In this document: positions 1 to 9,210 of the stretch, piece by piece
How positions within the stretch are numbered: position 1 is the stretch's first letter
How the letters are laid out: each line of letters begins with the position of its first letter
DNA from: Phoronis ovalis
Taxonomy: Eukaryota > Phoronida > Phoronidae
Assembly: GCA_028565635.1 (NCBI GenBank)
Contig: JAOXYB010038296.1
Location: forward strand, 1 to 13,424
Direction: 5' to 3'
DNA length: 13,424 nucleotides
Translations under genes and position numbers: made by a program
The notes under the pieces: generated by a model
What the model was told of the DNA's origin: nothing
Databases searched by the model: none
Seen by the model: only the letters and a program-made list of their open reading frames with translations

Positions 1-608
1 CCTCTAGATTTATCTTCGTAACTGTTTTTAAGAGTCATATAGAACTTGTTTACAGTTATAGCTTTTATGTCATCATGATATTTGGTCTATCGTAGGTATG
101 CTTTCTTTGTAGGTGGAGATGGTCGAGTGCAGAATTGACACTTTTCACATTTACCGTGTCTGTTGAAACTGCCGCGGTCACTTATTTCATGACTGTGAAA
201 CTGCACACCTTTTGCTTTTTAAAGATATAATATATATATATATATATATATATCAGCACATCATAGACCTATATGATTTATATATGTAAGAACGTACTAA
301 AAATACAAACAGAAAATATGAAACCCACTTGCAAATATATTATTAACTGAAAAACAATTTTTGAAACATAATTATCTTATTCTTCTAACGATTTTTTACA
401 TTTTTACTGGACAGGTGGGCCATTATGCAGCATAAACTCCTTTGCGCAAGAGGAAAAACTAAGACGTTCTTTACCAAATTAAAATCACACTGATTTGTTT
501 TCTCCATTAACAAAAAAATTAAATACCCTAGCTTCCACCACCAGCAAGTTTTTTGTACATATATTAAGTATGCCACTTCACAGATAAATAGAATACAAGA
601 AAATGATG
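1..608. other. AT-rich 3' flank of the TPR-TIR gene, no gene seen
   Basis: This stretch lies downstream of the minus-strand TPR-TIR gene. Short open frames here look like chance AT-rich reading and show no domain. I see no canonical AATAAA on the minus strand (TTTATT on the plus strand); a TATAAA variant occurs near 277. The 3' end of the upstream mRNA therefore cannot be placed from the sequence. The only clear structure is the TA microsatellite listed separately. Confidence 0.6.
225..253. repeat. (TA)n microsatellite
   Basis: An uninterrupted TA dinucleotide run covers 231-253 (about 11.5 units). It is preceded by the imperfect stretch ATATAA at 225-230. It is likely length-polymorphic. 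Confidence 0.95.
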
Positions 609-2342
609 TTATTGCTTAAAAAGAAGCTTCATTTTATGCAAATATTCGGCTGATTGATATTTAACACCATGGCGGGATTTTAAACCAGGTGGCAAAGATT
701 TGAAGTCAATAGAACCGATCAGAACTGGAATTACTGTATCTGCTAAAGCTTTCTCAACCCTCATTTGTAAAATTTCAGTCATTTCGTGCTGACATGTTGG
801 ACTTTTACAGAAATTTTCGCTTACAAACATCATTATAATTGTACAGTTTTGTTCAATTTCACCATATTCAAAAATTATGTCTGATCCCGGGAGACAGTCC
901 CTTTCAAAGTAGTATCCCTTCACATCAAATCTTTTTTCAGTTTCATTCACGGCTTCCTTTACAATATCAGTATCCTTTGAACTATATATCACCCCAAAAT
1001 CGCTTTTCTCAACACTTTTTATGCTAATTTCCAATTTTTTAGCGTATTTCACTTTTTCTTTTGCCCCCTCCTCATCACCCATCTCACGTAAAATATTTGC
1101 CCACAACTCATAAAGAACCACAAATCGGTCTCCCCCGGGTACACCAGAACCTTGACAACACATTGCAACAGCATCATCATAATTTTTATTCAACATGTGG
1201 GCTTCAGCAAAATTTGTGAATAACTCAACTAAATCACAGTTCATATCTAAAGCTTGTTGAAACTGTACTATAGCTTCACTTAAAAGGTTTTGATCACTTG
1301 GTTCCGTAGTTTTAAACTTTTTCAAAAACCACTTTCCTATTAGGGAATAGGTGTAACCATCAGACGGTTTAAGTAATTTTGCTTTTTCAAATAACTTCCA
1401 AGATTTGTCAAAGTCACCTCGTTTCAAATAACCTTGAGCTAATCTCCTGACAACAGTAGCACACATAGGTGTCAGTTCTACAGCCTTCTCTAGACATTGC
1501 AGATAATCAAAGTCTTTATGTTCTGGTTTAAGATCATCACCTTCTAGAATAGCTGATAATGTATTAGATTCTGGACGTCTTCCCAAAAGCCTCCCCATAA
1601 AAGCCCAAGCCTTTGCCTTGATATCACACTGGCGAACCGCCATTAACTTTAGATACCTGTCCACATGTGCCCCTGTTCTTGTGTCATCTTGTTCCAGATG
1701 CTGACTAACATCAACACATGCTACTTTGTAAAACAATTTCATCCCCTCTTTAAAATACTCGGGAGTATATCGATGGTATTGAGAATCCATTTTCTGATAT
1801 AAAAAACCAAAGCTAAGCAGCCAGTCGTTTATTTCGTGTATTTTCAATACCTTTTCACCAATTGATAGTGCATCGGTGAAACATTTTACAGCTATTTCAT
1901 GATCTTTGTTTAAATATGACTGATCAGTTAGTGACATTGCAGTAGCTTTTTCATACAATGCCCGGGCTTTTACGATTTGGAATATGTTACTGTTCGTATT
2001 TTTGGGCAAATCGTCAATTTTTTTTTTGCATTGGAGTGCTTTTGGGTGGTTCCTCAGCCCTTTCTTCTCAAAAACAATATAATATAAGTTTTGCAAAGCA
2101 TTGTAGTTTTCAACATCTTCTTCAAGAATGGTCTCAAACAATTTTTGACCTTTCATCAACTGTCCTAATTCTACCTCTAAGAAGCCTAATAAATTCATCA
2201 ACGCATGGCGACGGGCGTATGGCTCATTCTCGTGCTCTCCTTCTAAACGGATCTTCATATTAGTTATGTTTGCTTTCGTGCGTAGAAGTTTCAGAAAATT
2301 CCATGTGAAATGATGTCCCAATTCTTCTAGTTCTGTAGTCAT
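609..2342 (-). CDS. TTC22-like TPR protein with C-terminal TIR domain (577 aa, intronless)
   Basis: A single uninterrupted frame encodes 577 residues. The N-terminal three quarters is helical TPR repeat. The clearest units are at about 45-78, 297-326, 330-370, 373-397 and 410-437; 297-326 has the canonical Gly/Tyr/Ala/Pro pattern (GYLKRGDFDKSWKLFEKA). Spacing and the segment KAWAFMGRLL at 244-253 resemble vertebrate TTC22, judged from memory of that family. Residues about 446-577 form a TIR domain: strand A DFGVIYSSKD (448-457), BB-loop RDCLPG (481-486), then a hydrophobic strand and SENFCKSPTCQHE (508-520). Glu520 sits where NADase TIRs such as SARM1 carry the catalytic Glu, but TLR adaptors also have Glu there, so enzyme activity is undecided. 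The ATG is the first in frame after an upstream TAA, with A at -3. No introns are seen. A likely role is cytoplasmic innate immune signalling or scaffolding, by inference from TIR and TPR domains. Confidence 0.88.
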   Translation of the reverse strand: MTTELEELGHHFTWNFLKLLRTKANITNMKIRLEGEHENEPYARRHALMNLLGFLEVELGQLMKGQKLFETILEEDVENYNALQNLYYIVFEKKGLRNHPKALQCKKKIDDLPKNTNSNIFQIVKARALYEKATAMSLTDQSYLNKDHEIAVKCFTDALSIGEKVLKIHEINDWLLSFGFLYQKMDSQYHRYTPEYFKEGMKLFYKVACVDVSQHLEQDDTRTGAHVDRYLKLMAVRQCDIKAKAWAFMGRLLGRRPESNTLSAILEGDDLKPEHKDFDYLQCLEKAVELTPMCATVVRRLAQGYLKRGDFDKSWKLFEKAKLLKPSDGYTYSLIGKWFLKKFKTTEPSDQNLLSEAIVQFQQALDMNCDLVELFTNFAEAHMLNKNYDDAVAMCCQGSGVPGGDRFVVLYELWANILREMGDEEGAKEKVKYAKKLEISIKSVEKSDFGVIYSSKDTDIVKEAVNETEKRFDVKGYYFERDCLPGSDIIFEYGEIEQNCTIIMMFVSENFCKSPTCQHEMTEILQMRVEKALADTVIPVLIGSIDFKSLPPGLKSRHGVKYQSAEYLHKMKLLFKQ

Positions 2343-2437
2343 ATTTGATTGTGAGTTGAGAATTATCTGATATGTAATCTCGCTCTTTACTACTTTAGTA
2401 ACAAAAAATGGACACCATAGTGATCGTTAGTCTGTAG

Positions 2438-2457
2438 ATCGATACCCGGGGATCGAT
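2438..2457. repeat. 20-bp near-perfect palindrome upstream of TPR-TIR gene
   Basis: ATCGAT, A, CCCGGG, G, ATCGAT form a 20-bp palindrome with one mismatched pair (2444/2451). It lies about 95 bp upstream of the TPR-TIR ATG, in the likely 5' leader or promoter. Its function is unknown. Confidence 0.6.
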
Positions 2458-2820
2458 ATCGTGTAAATTGAGTCGGGAATTCTCTGTTTAATGTTCAATA
2501 TGCTGGTTAATCAGTAATGAACGCAGTCCTACTTTCTGTCTCTTGATCATCCATTTCGAAGAAAACCAATTCTAAGTTTACCGTGATAACGATCAGAACA
2601 TGATCAGAAAATCTGAAAATGCTGTACCAGAACTGTGAACTTTCAATTTCCGCAAAAGAAAACTTGGGGAACTCCAGAAGTTGCACTTCCTGTTTACTGA
2701 AGGTTCAAAAACTAAGGTAAAATAGATCCCACTTGATGCCATTAATGAGTTCCCGTGGGTTCCAATATATGAGCAATTAGGACGAAAATAGTCAGGATAA
2801 GTTTTGTACTATTAGAACTT

Positions 2821-2857
2821 AGGATAATTATATAAAACTCAGAGTTTTATATATCCT
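2821..2857. repeat. Inverted repeat / hairpin
   Basis: Twelve perfectly paired bases flank a single A at 2841 (2829-2840 with 2842-2853: ATAAAACTC and its complement plus TAT). The outer ends AGGATA (2821-2826) and TATCCT (2852-2857) also pair if a few bases bulge. It could be the relic of a small foldback element or a structured RNA. No target-site duplication was recognised. Confidence 0.6.
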
Positions 2858-3199
2858 AGCTAGAAATGAGGGTTCTCGCTAATATTAATTTGTTGCGCGG
2901 TTTGTTGACGACTAAACACCGAATAATCCAAGATTCGTGCGCTCGGACTACTTTAGGTCGTCTTTCTAGGTGACAGGTTTTAAATTAATGGTTATGATTA
3001 ATATGTAAATTGAATGTTTTATTTTGTAATTTAAATGGGACTAGAATGAAAAACGTTCCGAAAACATTTGTAGGTTTGCCAATAGTTTTGTTTAATTTCG
3101 AAATTGCACGATTTTCCAATACACTGGACAGGATCTATATGCTACGTGACAACTTCGTTGTTTAGGTCTTGGTATTCCCAATAGGTGGTTTAGCCGCCC

Positions 3200-3435
3200 G
3201 GGGTTTAGGTGACACTAACTGTCACGTATAAGGCGAGTAGCAACAAGCTAACTTTGGCCCGAGAACGAGGGCAAGAAACAACCACGCAAAAAGAGGCAAT
3301 CTGCTCGCAGACTGGTCCGGATTTATTGTTACTTGTTGTGAACACTCTAACATTGGATCATGTTGGTTTTGTAAACAAAACAACATCCAATAAATCTATA
3401 CCGTAACTCCTGAGCGGTAATAAAAATGTATTTTG
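3200..3435 (+). other. LTR-like patch (TATA-like box followed by AATAAA)
   Basis: This GC-richer island differs from its AT-rich surroundings. It contains a GTGAC/GTCAC hairpin (about 3209-3225), a TATA-like GTATAAGGCGAG (about 3226-3237), and AATAAA at 3389-3394 about 160 bp downstream. That order resembles the U3-R layout of a short LTR. I could not find TG...CA ends with a target-site duplication, so a solo LTR is only a possibility. The 65-codon open frame in it shows no recognisable domain. Confidence 0.25.
3353..3390. repeat. Imperfect hairpin
   Basis: TTGGAT...TGTT...TTTTGT at 3353-3372 pairs with ACAAAACAACATCCAA at 3375-3390, with a few bulged bases and a two-base loop. It lies directly before the AATAAA at 3389. 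Confidence 0.55.
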
Positions 3436-4583
3436 AAAAGTTAAAACATATAACATACTTTACAATAATAACAGGAATGTATGAAAAGTAACTTGAACAA
3501 ATATTCCTGACCCCAGTTAAACATCATCACTATAAAGCAAGTTATAATTTTAATGAAAAATCCATCTATTTTTTCATTAAACCAACAATTAAACATAACA
3601 TTATATTCATAATTATTAATTTTAAAACATTATTGTCACAGACATTTCAACATGCAGTTATTGACTGCTCCTTTAGTAAAGCTTGTACATCACCACTATA
3701 TGGTATCATATTTCATAACATTATTACTGGTAATTAGAAATAAATTCATTGGTTATAATATAACAAACAGCTGTAATTTTAACAGATACTGAACAAAAAG
3801 AATAGCATTCTATTAAAAAAGCTAAAAACACATTATTTGTACTGGAAATTGCAAATACAATATACCATAAATATTAGTCAAATTCTAAGTAAATATAAAT
3901 CATCAAGTGCTTTGCATTTATCAAAGCTAAAAATTAAAGCAGCATGTTGGTATGCCAAATATTTTATCTTGGTTAAGGTTAAATCATTCCCAGTTAATTT
4001 TGCAGCTTTTACTGAAGTGTTTTCCCACTTCCCCGTATCCTGTCTTGAAAGATATGCTGCAGTTTTATACCCTAATCAACATTTAAAAATCCCCACTTTG
4101 AATTTACCTATTTTTCCGTTAAACCAGAGTATAAATTATCTATTGTTCTCATAAGAAATAGTGGAGAACTGGAAATGAGATAGCATTGGTAAAAAGTATC
4201 AAAAGTATCCTGGGGGTCAGTTCCAGGTATTGTATACGGTGGTGCTCTGTCCACATGTAAAAAAAACACCCACCCTCTTGGACTAAAAAGGTGAAAAATC
4301 CACCCCTTTCCTGGACTGGGAAGGCAACAAACTAACACCATTCCTGTTACCAATTTGTCACAAAGTAATGACACCAACTGTTAATGTTAACAGTTTCTGG
4401 CATTAATGAGTAAATCGTTGTCTAGTAGGGGCTCAGCATCCATATTTTTCGAGCTTCATAACAGTGTCTTTCAAGTGATACCAGAAAACAGTTTTACAAT
4501 TACTTTGGTGAACTACTGTTTCACATATTTGTTTTACACATCGACAGTGTTCCTTAGCACTGAGATATCAGACAATTCTGATG

Positions 4584-4680
4584 CTATGGTGTATTGAAAT
4601 GTTTTCCAGGAAACATCCGTAATATTACTCGTGTTATAGTGTTCATATATCTTTCCCATACATTATGTATCTTATCAGGT
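4584..4680 (-). CDS. FIBP: FIBP exon 10 (stop codon)
   Basis: Acceptor TTGCCTTACAG|ACCT. It encodes residues 333 (completed)-364 and the stop TAG at 4586-4584. [16 protein letters not shown] matches the conserved FIBP tail; the last ten residues (PGKHFNTP region) are specific to this sequence. Confidence 0.92.
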
Positions 4681-7600
4681 CTGTAAGGCAAACATGAAAA
4701 ATAAATATCTTGATTGATTATTATGTAGCTTTAAATTGTAAACTCCAGTGACATTTCCCACTGCCTATCTACTGTAAAAATAAGGATTTTTCTACCCTGC
4801 AAACACTTGCTAATAATCCACTGGAGTAACATCAATACTAATTCTTAGGACGAGACATATGAAGGACTTTCATAACTGAGCAACAACAAACTTTTTGTTT
4901 GACAATCAATAAAGCACAGAGTCATCTTTAAAAATATTAGTGGAAAGAAAAACAAATATGAATTTATACCTCATAAAATCTATCTGCTCAGCTGTTGTCT
5001 TGTACGCTTTTAGAAATTCAACAGCATCTGATTCCTTCCAACCTGTTGCTTTACATGGTTCTATAAACTGAAAGCAAAGTCATTGCATATTCATATAGCT
5101 TCTGTGTACTTACATATTCTTGAAACCTACAAACTAGGTAATCTTGTATGAAGTCATCGAGTGCCAATGTTATAAGGACATCAAAAAATTATGGTTGCCA
5201 GGCCAGTATCTAGAAGGGTAGAGCTTACAAGGAATTTAGTTTTTCAGAGTCACAGGTATAGCGACTATAATGTAACATAATTGTATTTTTCTAATTAAAC
5301 ACTCTTACAGTTGCTGCTACTATTATCAATGGATAAAAAACTGTTGTAAAATAATCTATATGCCTATGCCGTTATTAAAATTAAATTTAAAGTATTATTA
5401 TAGATAACAAATTACAAAGCAGCATTACCTTTTCCACAAGATCTATAAATAAATCTCGTACTTCTTTACTGTGATTCAAACCATAAGCTATTCCAACAAG
5501 TATTTTTGATATCATCTGAATACAAAAGTAGAATGCATAGAATACAGGGGGAATATCTATCACCCATGTTAATAATATGCACTGGACAACAGAGAGGTTG
5601 GCAGAATTATTTTGCAGGCATTTTAGTATTTTTGAACTATTTTCTGTTGAAAGCAATCGTGAAAGAGGACCTAAAGGAACTGTTCATTTTGAGATATTAT
5701 TAGATCCTCATGACATATTTAGATACTACAGGCCATATAAACTACAAGTCTAAATCGTATACCGTTTCTAGTGTTTACCCTGTACTACCATGACACTACT
5801 GGTACTTACAAAAAATCTTCTGTCTACATCCTGAAGAGTTGAATCAGATACTCTGCCTTGCAGTTTGGATAATACTAAACTGAAATATGAAGAACCATGC
5901 AGCAACATATATAGAGGATTAACCATGCAGCAGCATATATCTGAGAGGATTGATTTCAAAACAGCTTTACACTGTTACCATTGCTCTACTAACAGATAAT
6001 ATTCACTTTTTGCAGGTGAAGCAGTGAATGAAACTTTGAGCAATTACAATTTTTTGTTTTCAAAACAGATTTTAATAAATAAAACATAAGAGGTTTACTG
6101 CAACACTTTATACATGAACAAAATTTTGGGTTTAATTTAAAGAAATGTTAAAGTTATAGGTGGCTCAATGATGCTACATCTACATGAAATGTTAAATAAA
6201 GATCCAAATCTACTCAGAATTCCAGATCATACATTCTATGTTCCTCTTTGTCACAAAGTGGACGAAGATCTCGAAGATCACGTAAAAATTCTCTGTCCAA
6301 ATCTACATCCATGTCCTCATGATCAGGGCAGTCTGAAAAAGTAATCAGAGAAATGCATTGTATCAAGGGGGGCTTTTAAAATTAGCTGCAAGTTGACTGC
6401 ATATACAGGCCTTCTCTAAAACTTATTGTCAATTAAACCATGATAGGGTGTTTAGTCGCCCGCTACTTTGCCTCGGATAAATTTGACACTGTACATGTAC
6501 TAGTGGTAAAAGTGTGTAATTCTTGTCACTTGCCAGTAAAATTTGCCGATTTTTATCTATTTTTTCAAGAAGTCAAAATCTAGCGGATAAAATTTATTGT
6601 GCTGCCATATCCTTTGGCTGCTCTTTTTCTATTCTTGATTAATGCTTATCATTTAGTAGACTTAAGTCATAGAAAATTGATATAGGAAAACATACACCAT
6701 TTATAATGATAACTGCAGGCAACCCCGAGGCAACCCAATGCACTACCAATAATAAATTATATACTCGATTTATTTTATACATTCATATCTACTTCTGTGG
6801 ACTTCAACATTACCTTACCATGCATTCAAAAATGTTAATAACATTTCAACGTATTTTACCTTTTGAGCTATAGGACCAGTTGAGTATCATTTCATTTGCA
6901 CAATAAGCAAAATCTTCAAAAGTTAAATGTTGTAATTTCTTCTTACCAGTTTCAAATCTCTGATTGGTGATAAAAATTACTGCGGCATATTGTCTAAAAT
7001 ATAACAAATCTGAAACACTTAAGAACAGTTCATGAATACATGTTTACATCAACTCAGTAGTGCCAATAATATATTATTATGAACTAATAACCTGCTACTG
7101 ATGAGATACAACTTTCAATTGCCAGCATGTGCATGTAATATGTATAAAATGCTTCCGAGCATAAAGAAGAAAGTAGACCAAAGGGTTAATTGAGACAGAT
7201 ATTAGATAGTAGTGTATTACCTGGAGCTCAACCTTGTATGACATAGACATGCATTGTCTTCACTTCCTGCAATACCAGTTATAGTTACTGGACTGGTAAG
7301 ATAAAAGGTACTGATATCATGGTATTCTGCAGTATCAATTGACCATTTAAAATAAAAGTAAACATTTTAGGACAAGCATCCAGTTAGTCCCTTATGAAAA
7401 TTCAACAACAAATATAAATGTTTGAGACACACAAGACTTACCTAGCTAATTCATCTGAAAGCAGGTAATGCGTCTTGATATTTTCTTCAAGAGATCCTTT
7501 CATTTCCTCAACTGTTTTAAACACTCGTTTAATGTTATCAAACTATAAAGAAAGAATCATTTTATGGTACTTAGTATTGCAATGAAATGTGACTTGTAGG

Positions 7601-9210
7601 TATCCTGATGTTTGGTTTATTTATCAATAAATCTTTTGGGATGATTGTACTAAACGACAATTTCAAGGTGGTTAAACCAAAGCAGTGAAACATGTAAAAG
7701 ACAGTTTAAAGTAACCGTAAATTATGAATTTGTTGTCGTTCCATACCAACTCCCAAAGTTAAAACATTACTACAGCCCAGTTAATACTGTAGTAATACTG
7801 TGCACCCAAGTCTTAAAGCAGACATATCCATCATACAGAAAGCATTATAATTCAGTTAATATTAATATAAAGAGGTTGCACTTTTAGTGTATTTTTCAAG
7901 ACCAGTACAGCGCACTAATCAGCGTTTCAACAGCATGGCACCAGATATTTAAAGAATCACACCTGACGTCTACAACTTCTTAGTGGAATTCTAGTCTTCT
8001 CCATGACATCATCTAAATCCTTCCGATTTCTAGACGTCAACTTCTTACCTAACAGCTCTCGAATGACAGAAGCGTCAAATTTGTAGTAACTGCAAAATAT
8101 ACAAAATGTGATTTACTACACATACACAATGTATAAATTAATTAAAGTTACTCATGGAGTTCTAAGAAATCCAGCTGTGTTACCTTTATTTCCCTAGAGA
8201 ACTGTTGAAGCATTAGTGTGCATGATTCAGGTTTCTTCGATGCTCAAGCCATTTCCACATTTACTTAAGAAAAACAAGGAGACTGCTTTTTTGAAGAAAG
8301 ATTTACACTACGTTTGTACAGACTGATCACAGTAATTCTGCAAATATAGCCCGGCCCACTTTTAAATTATTTTCTACAAATTATTTGCACTGCTGATGAA
8401 AATTCACTTATAAAACTAACAGAAGCATTTGACTCTAAAATTGGATAAAGTTGAATTACTTTTCTATTATTGCCTTTTGAGTTTCTGGTGTCAACTGGAA
8501 GGTGAGTTGTTCAGCTAGCTTTGGGGGCTGCTGTAGCAACCTTTCTAGCATAACAAATGTCCTGTAATGGTTTTGTACATCTGATAACAAAGTATCAAAT
8601 GAGATGCCATATTGCTGCAACAGACCTCGATTCTGAAGAACACAAGCTGCTTCATTTCCTGCAATGAAAAGTAAAGCACACGCATCCCAGTGGCAGTGAT
8701 GAGTATAGGCAAGGTTATGACCGCCATAAGAAACAGAGTCACATTGTTCTACTGGGGCCAAACCAGAACTTATTACTCCGGGGACAAGTTTGTTACTAGT
8801 TAAGTGAAGAAATGACAAACCTACACGGTCGTGTAAACAAGTCAGATTGCTGAAAATTAGTGAAAATCAAAGATGCCCAAGAGACGTCATTACGGTCGGT
8901 TGTGTTTTTTAGTTAAAATTCAACAAATGTTGTGCCACAAGAAATATTTATATACTTTTCACTTGATAATAACAAACTAAAACCATCGGAGCATTGCTGT
9001 GTGCGAATTTTTATCGTTTTTGTTAATTTCGAAAGACGAAGTGTTAGGACCAACACGTCAGATTAGTCATTACAGCCTTATAGTTATAGTTATACTTTTT
9101 TTATACCAGCCCGTCAGTGGATGCTCACCAGAATGTCCTGCTAACCATGCCTGATAAAGGTCTATATCGATTAATGTATTATTTCCAACCAAAATGTCAA
9201 CATCTACCAT
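4584..9210 (-). CDS. FIBP: FIBP: acidic FGF intracellular-binding protein, complete, ten coding exons
   Basis: FIBP is a conserved animal protein that binds acidic FGF (FGF1) inside the cell and is linked to FGF-dependent proliferation. Joined exons (minus strand): 9210-9129, 8658-8460, 8089-7963, 7542-7442, 6993-6860, 6332-6233, 5879-5810, 5515-5429, 5067-4970, 4680-4584. All junctions are GT-AG, all phases agree, and the total is 1095 nt, giving 364 residues plus TAG; I recall human FIBP as the same length. Family blocks run through the whole protein: FVGN-like [10 protein letters not shown] near the N-terminus, [41 protein letters not shown], an acidic [11 protein letters not shown] stretch, [13 protein letters not shown] and VWERYM near the C-terminus. 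The start ATG has G at -3 and G at +4. No signal peptide or membrane segment is seen. The family call is firm; least certain is the exon 6 donor, chosen because it alone avoids a TGA and keeps phase. Confidence 0.95.
4970..5067 (-). CDS. FIBP: FIBP exon 9
   Basis: Acceptor TTTGCTTTCAG|TTTA and donor ATGAG|GTATAA. It encodes residues 301-332 plus two bases: FIEPCK, then W[12 protein letters not shown], in line with the family C-terminal region. Confidence 0.92.
5429..5515 (-). CDS. FIBP: FIBP exon 8
   Basis: Acceptor TTTTGTATTCAG|ATGA with a good pyrimidine tract, donor GAAAAG|GTAATG. It encodes residues 272-300, including [18 protein letters not shown], a conserved FIBP block. Confidence 0.95.
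5810..5879 (-). CDS. FIBP: FIBP exon 7
   Basis: Acceptor TCATATTTCAG|TTTA and donor TTTTTT|GTAAGT. It encodes residues 248 (completed)-271, [10 protein letters not shown] followed by a variable linker. This is the least conserved part of the predicted protein, but phase 2 in and phase 0 out fit both neighbours. Confidence 0.85.
5893..5951. repeat. Two-copy tandem repeat in FIBP intron 6
   Basis: Copy one is 5893-5920 (28 bp) and copy two is 5921-5951 (31 bp). Both begin AACCATGCAGC and end GAGGATT. They differ by one substitution (CAAC versus CAGC) and a 3-bp insertion. The array starts about 14 bases upstream of the exon 7 acceptor, so it covers the probable branch-point zone. Confidence 0.85.
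6233..6332 (-). CDS. FIBP: FIBP exon 6 (acidic segment)
   Basis: Acceptor TTACTTTTTCAG|AC. It encodes residues 215-247 plus two bases: an acidic run [20 protein letters not shown] and then CDKEEHR. The chosen donor is AGAAT|GTATGA. Reading through it gives MYDLEF and then TGA, so retention of intron 6 would truncate the protein at 253 residues. The GTAGAT a few bases later lies behind that TGA, so it cannot be used in frame. Confidence 0.85.
6860..6993 (-). CDS. FIBP: FIBP exon 5
   Basis: Acceptor TTATATTTTAG|ACAA and donor CAAAAG|GTAAAA. It encodes residues 170-214 plus one base. [20 protein letters not shown] is the most conserved central part of the family. Confidence 0.95.
7442..7542 (-). 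CDS. FIBP: FIBP exon 4
   Basis: Acceptor TTCTTTATAG|TTTG and donor GCTAG|GTAAGT. It encodes residues 137-169 plus two bases of codon 170. [18 protein letters not shown] joins exon 3 without a break in the conserved block, and HYLLSDELA follows. Confidence 0.95.
7963..8089 (-). CDS. FIBP: FIBP exon 3
   Basis: Acceptor TATTTTGCAG|TTAC and donor CGTCAG|GTGTGA. It encodes the end of codon 94 through residue 136: [17 protein letters not shown], a basic linker RNRKDLDD, and SCRRQ. It ends in phase 0. Confidence 0.95.
8460..8658 (-). CDS. FIBP: FIBP exon 2
   Basis: Acceptor TTTTCATTGCAG|GA and donor GAAAA|GTAATT. It encodes residues 28-93 plus two bases of codon 94, and holds the strongest family block, [13 protein letters not shown], followed by [12 protein letters not shown]. 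Open reading continues upstream into intron 1 and forms a longer 120-codon frame, but that extension is intronic. Confidence 0.95.
9129..9210 (-). CDS. FIBP: FIBP exon 1 (start codon)
   Basis: It encodes residues 1-27 plus the first base of codon 28. ATG is at 9210-9208 and the donor is TCTG|GTGAGC. The reading [20 protein letters not shown] matches the conserved FIBP N-terminus. A CTTCAG seven bases upstream of the ATG could be an acceptor for a non-coding 5' exon. Confidence 0.93.

Larger units (their letters stand above)
2343..4583. other. Intergenic region between TPR-TIR gene and FIBP
   Basis: About 2.2 kb with no gene I can support. The right part (3450-4583) is very AT-rich and probably holds the FIBP 3' UTR and terminator region, though no canonical minus-strand AATAAA lies close to the FIBP stop. 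The left part should hold the promoter and any 5' UTR of the TPR-TIR gene. Open frames of 60-105 codons in this stretch show no domain, splice context or codon bias that I can recognise. Hairpins and an LTR-like patch are listed separately. Confidence 0.55.

Noticed and set aside
839-2263. Plus-strand open frames of 62 and 101 codons inside the TPR-TIR gene
   Set aside because: They are antisense shadows of the 577-codon minus-strand frame and show no domain.
2700-2720. tRNA B-box-like GTTCAAAAAC
   Set aside because: It does not fit GWTCRANNC at the last position, and no A-box or cloverleaf lies upstream.
4108-4377. 89-codon minus-strand open frame downstream of FIBP
   Set aside because: No domain or splice context; it is most likely in the FIBP 3' UTR or beyond, and FIBP ends cleanly at 4584.
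5387-5656. 89-codon minus-strand open frame
   Set aside because: Only 5429-5515 is coding (FIBP exon 8); the rest is intron reading on both sides of good splice sites.
8456-8818. 120-codon minus-strand open frame as an independent gene
   Set aside because: Its 3' two thirds is FIBP exon 2 and its 5' part is intron 1 read-through; a clean acceptor at 8659-8661 and phase match with exon 1 explain it.
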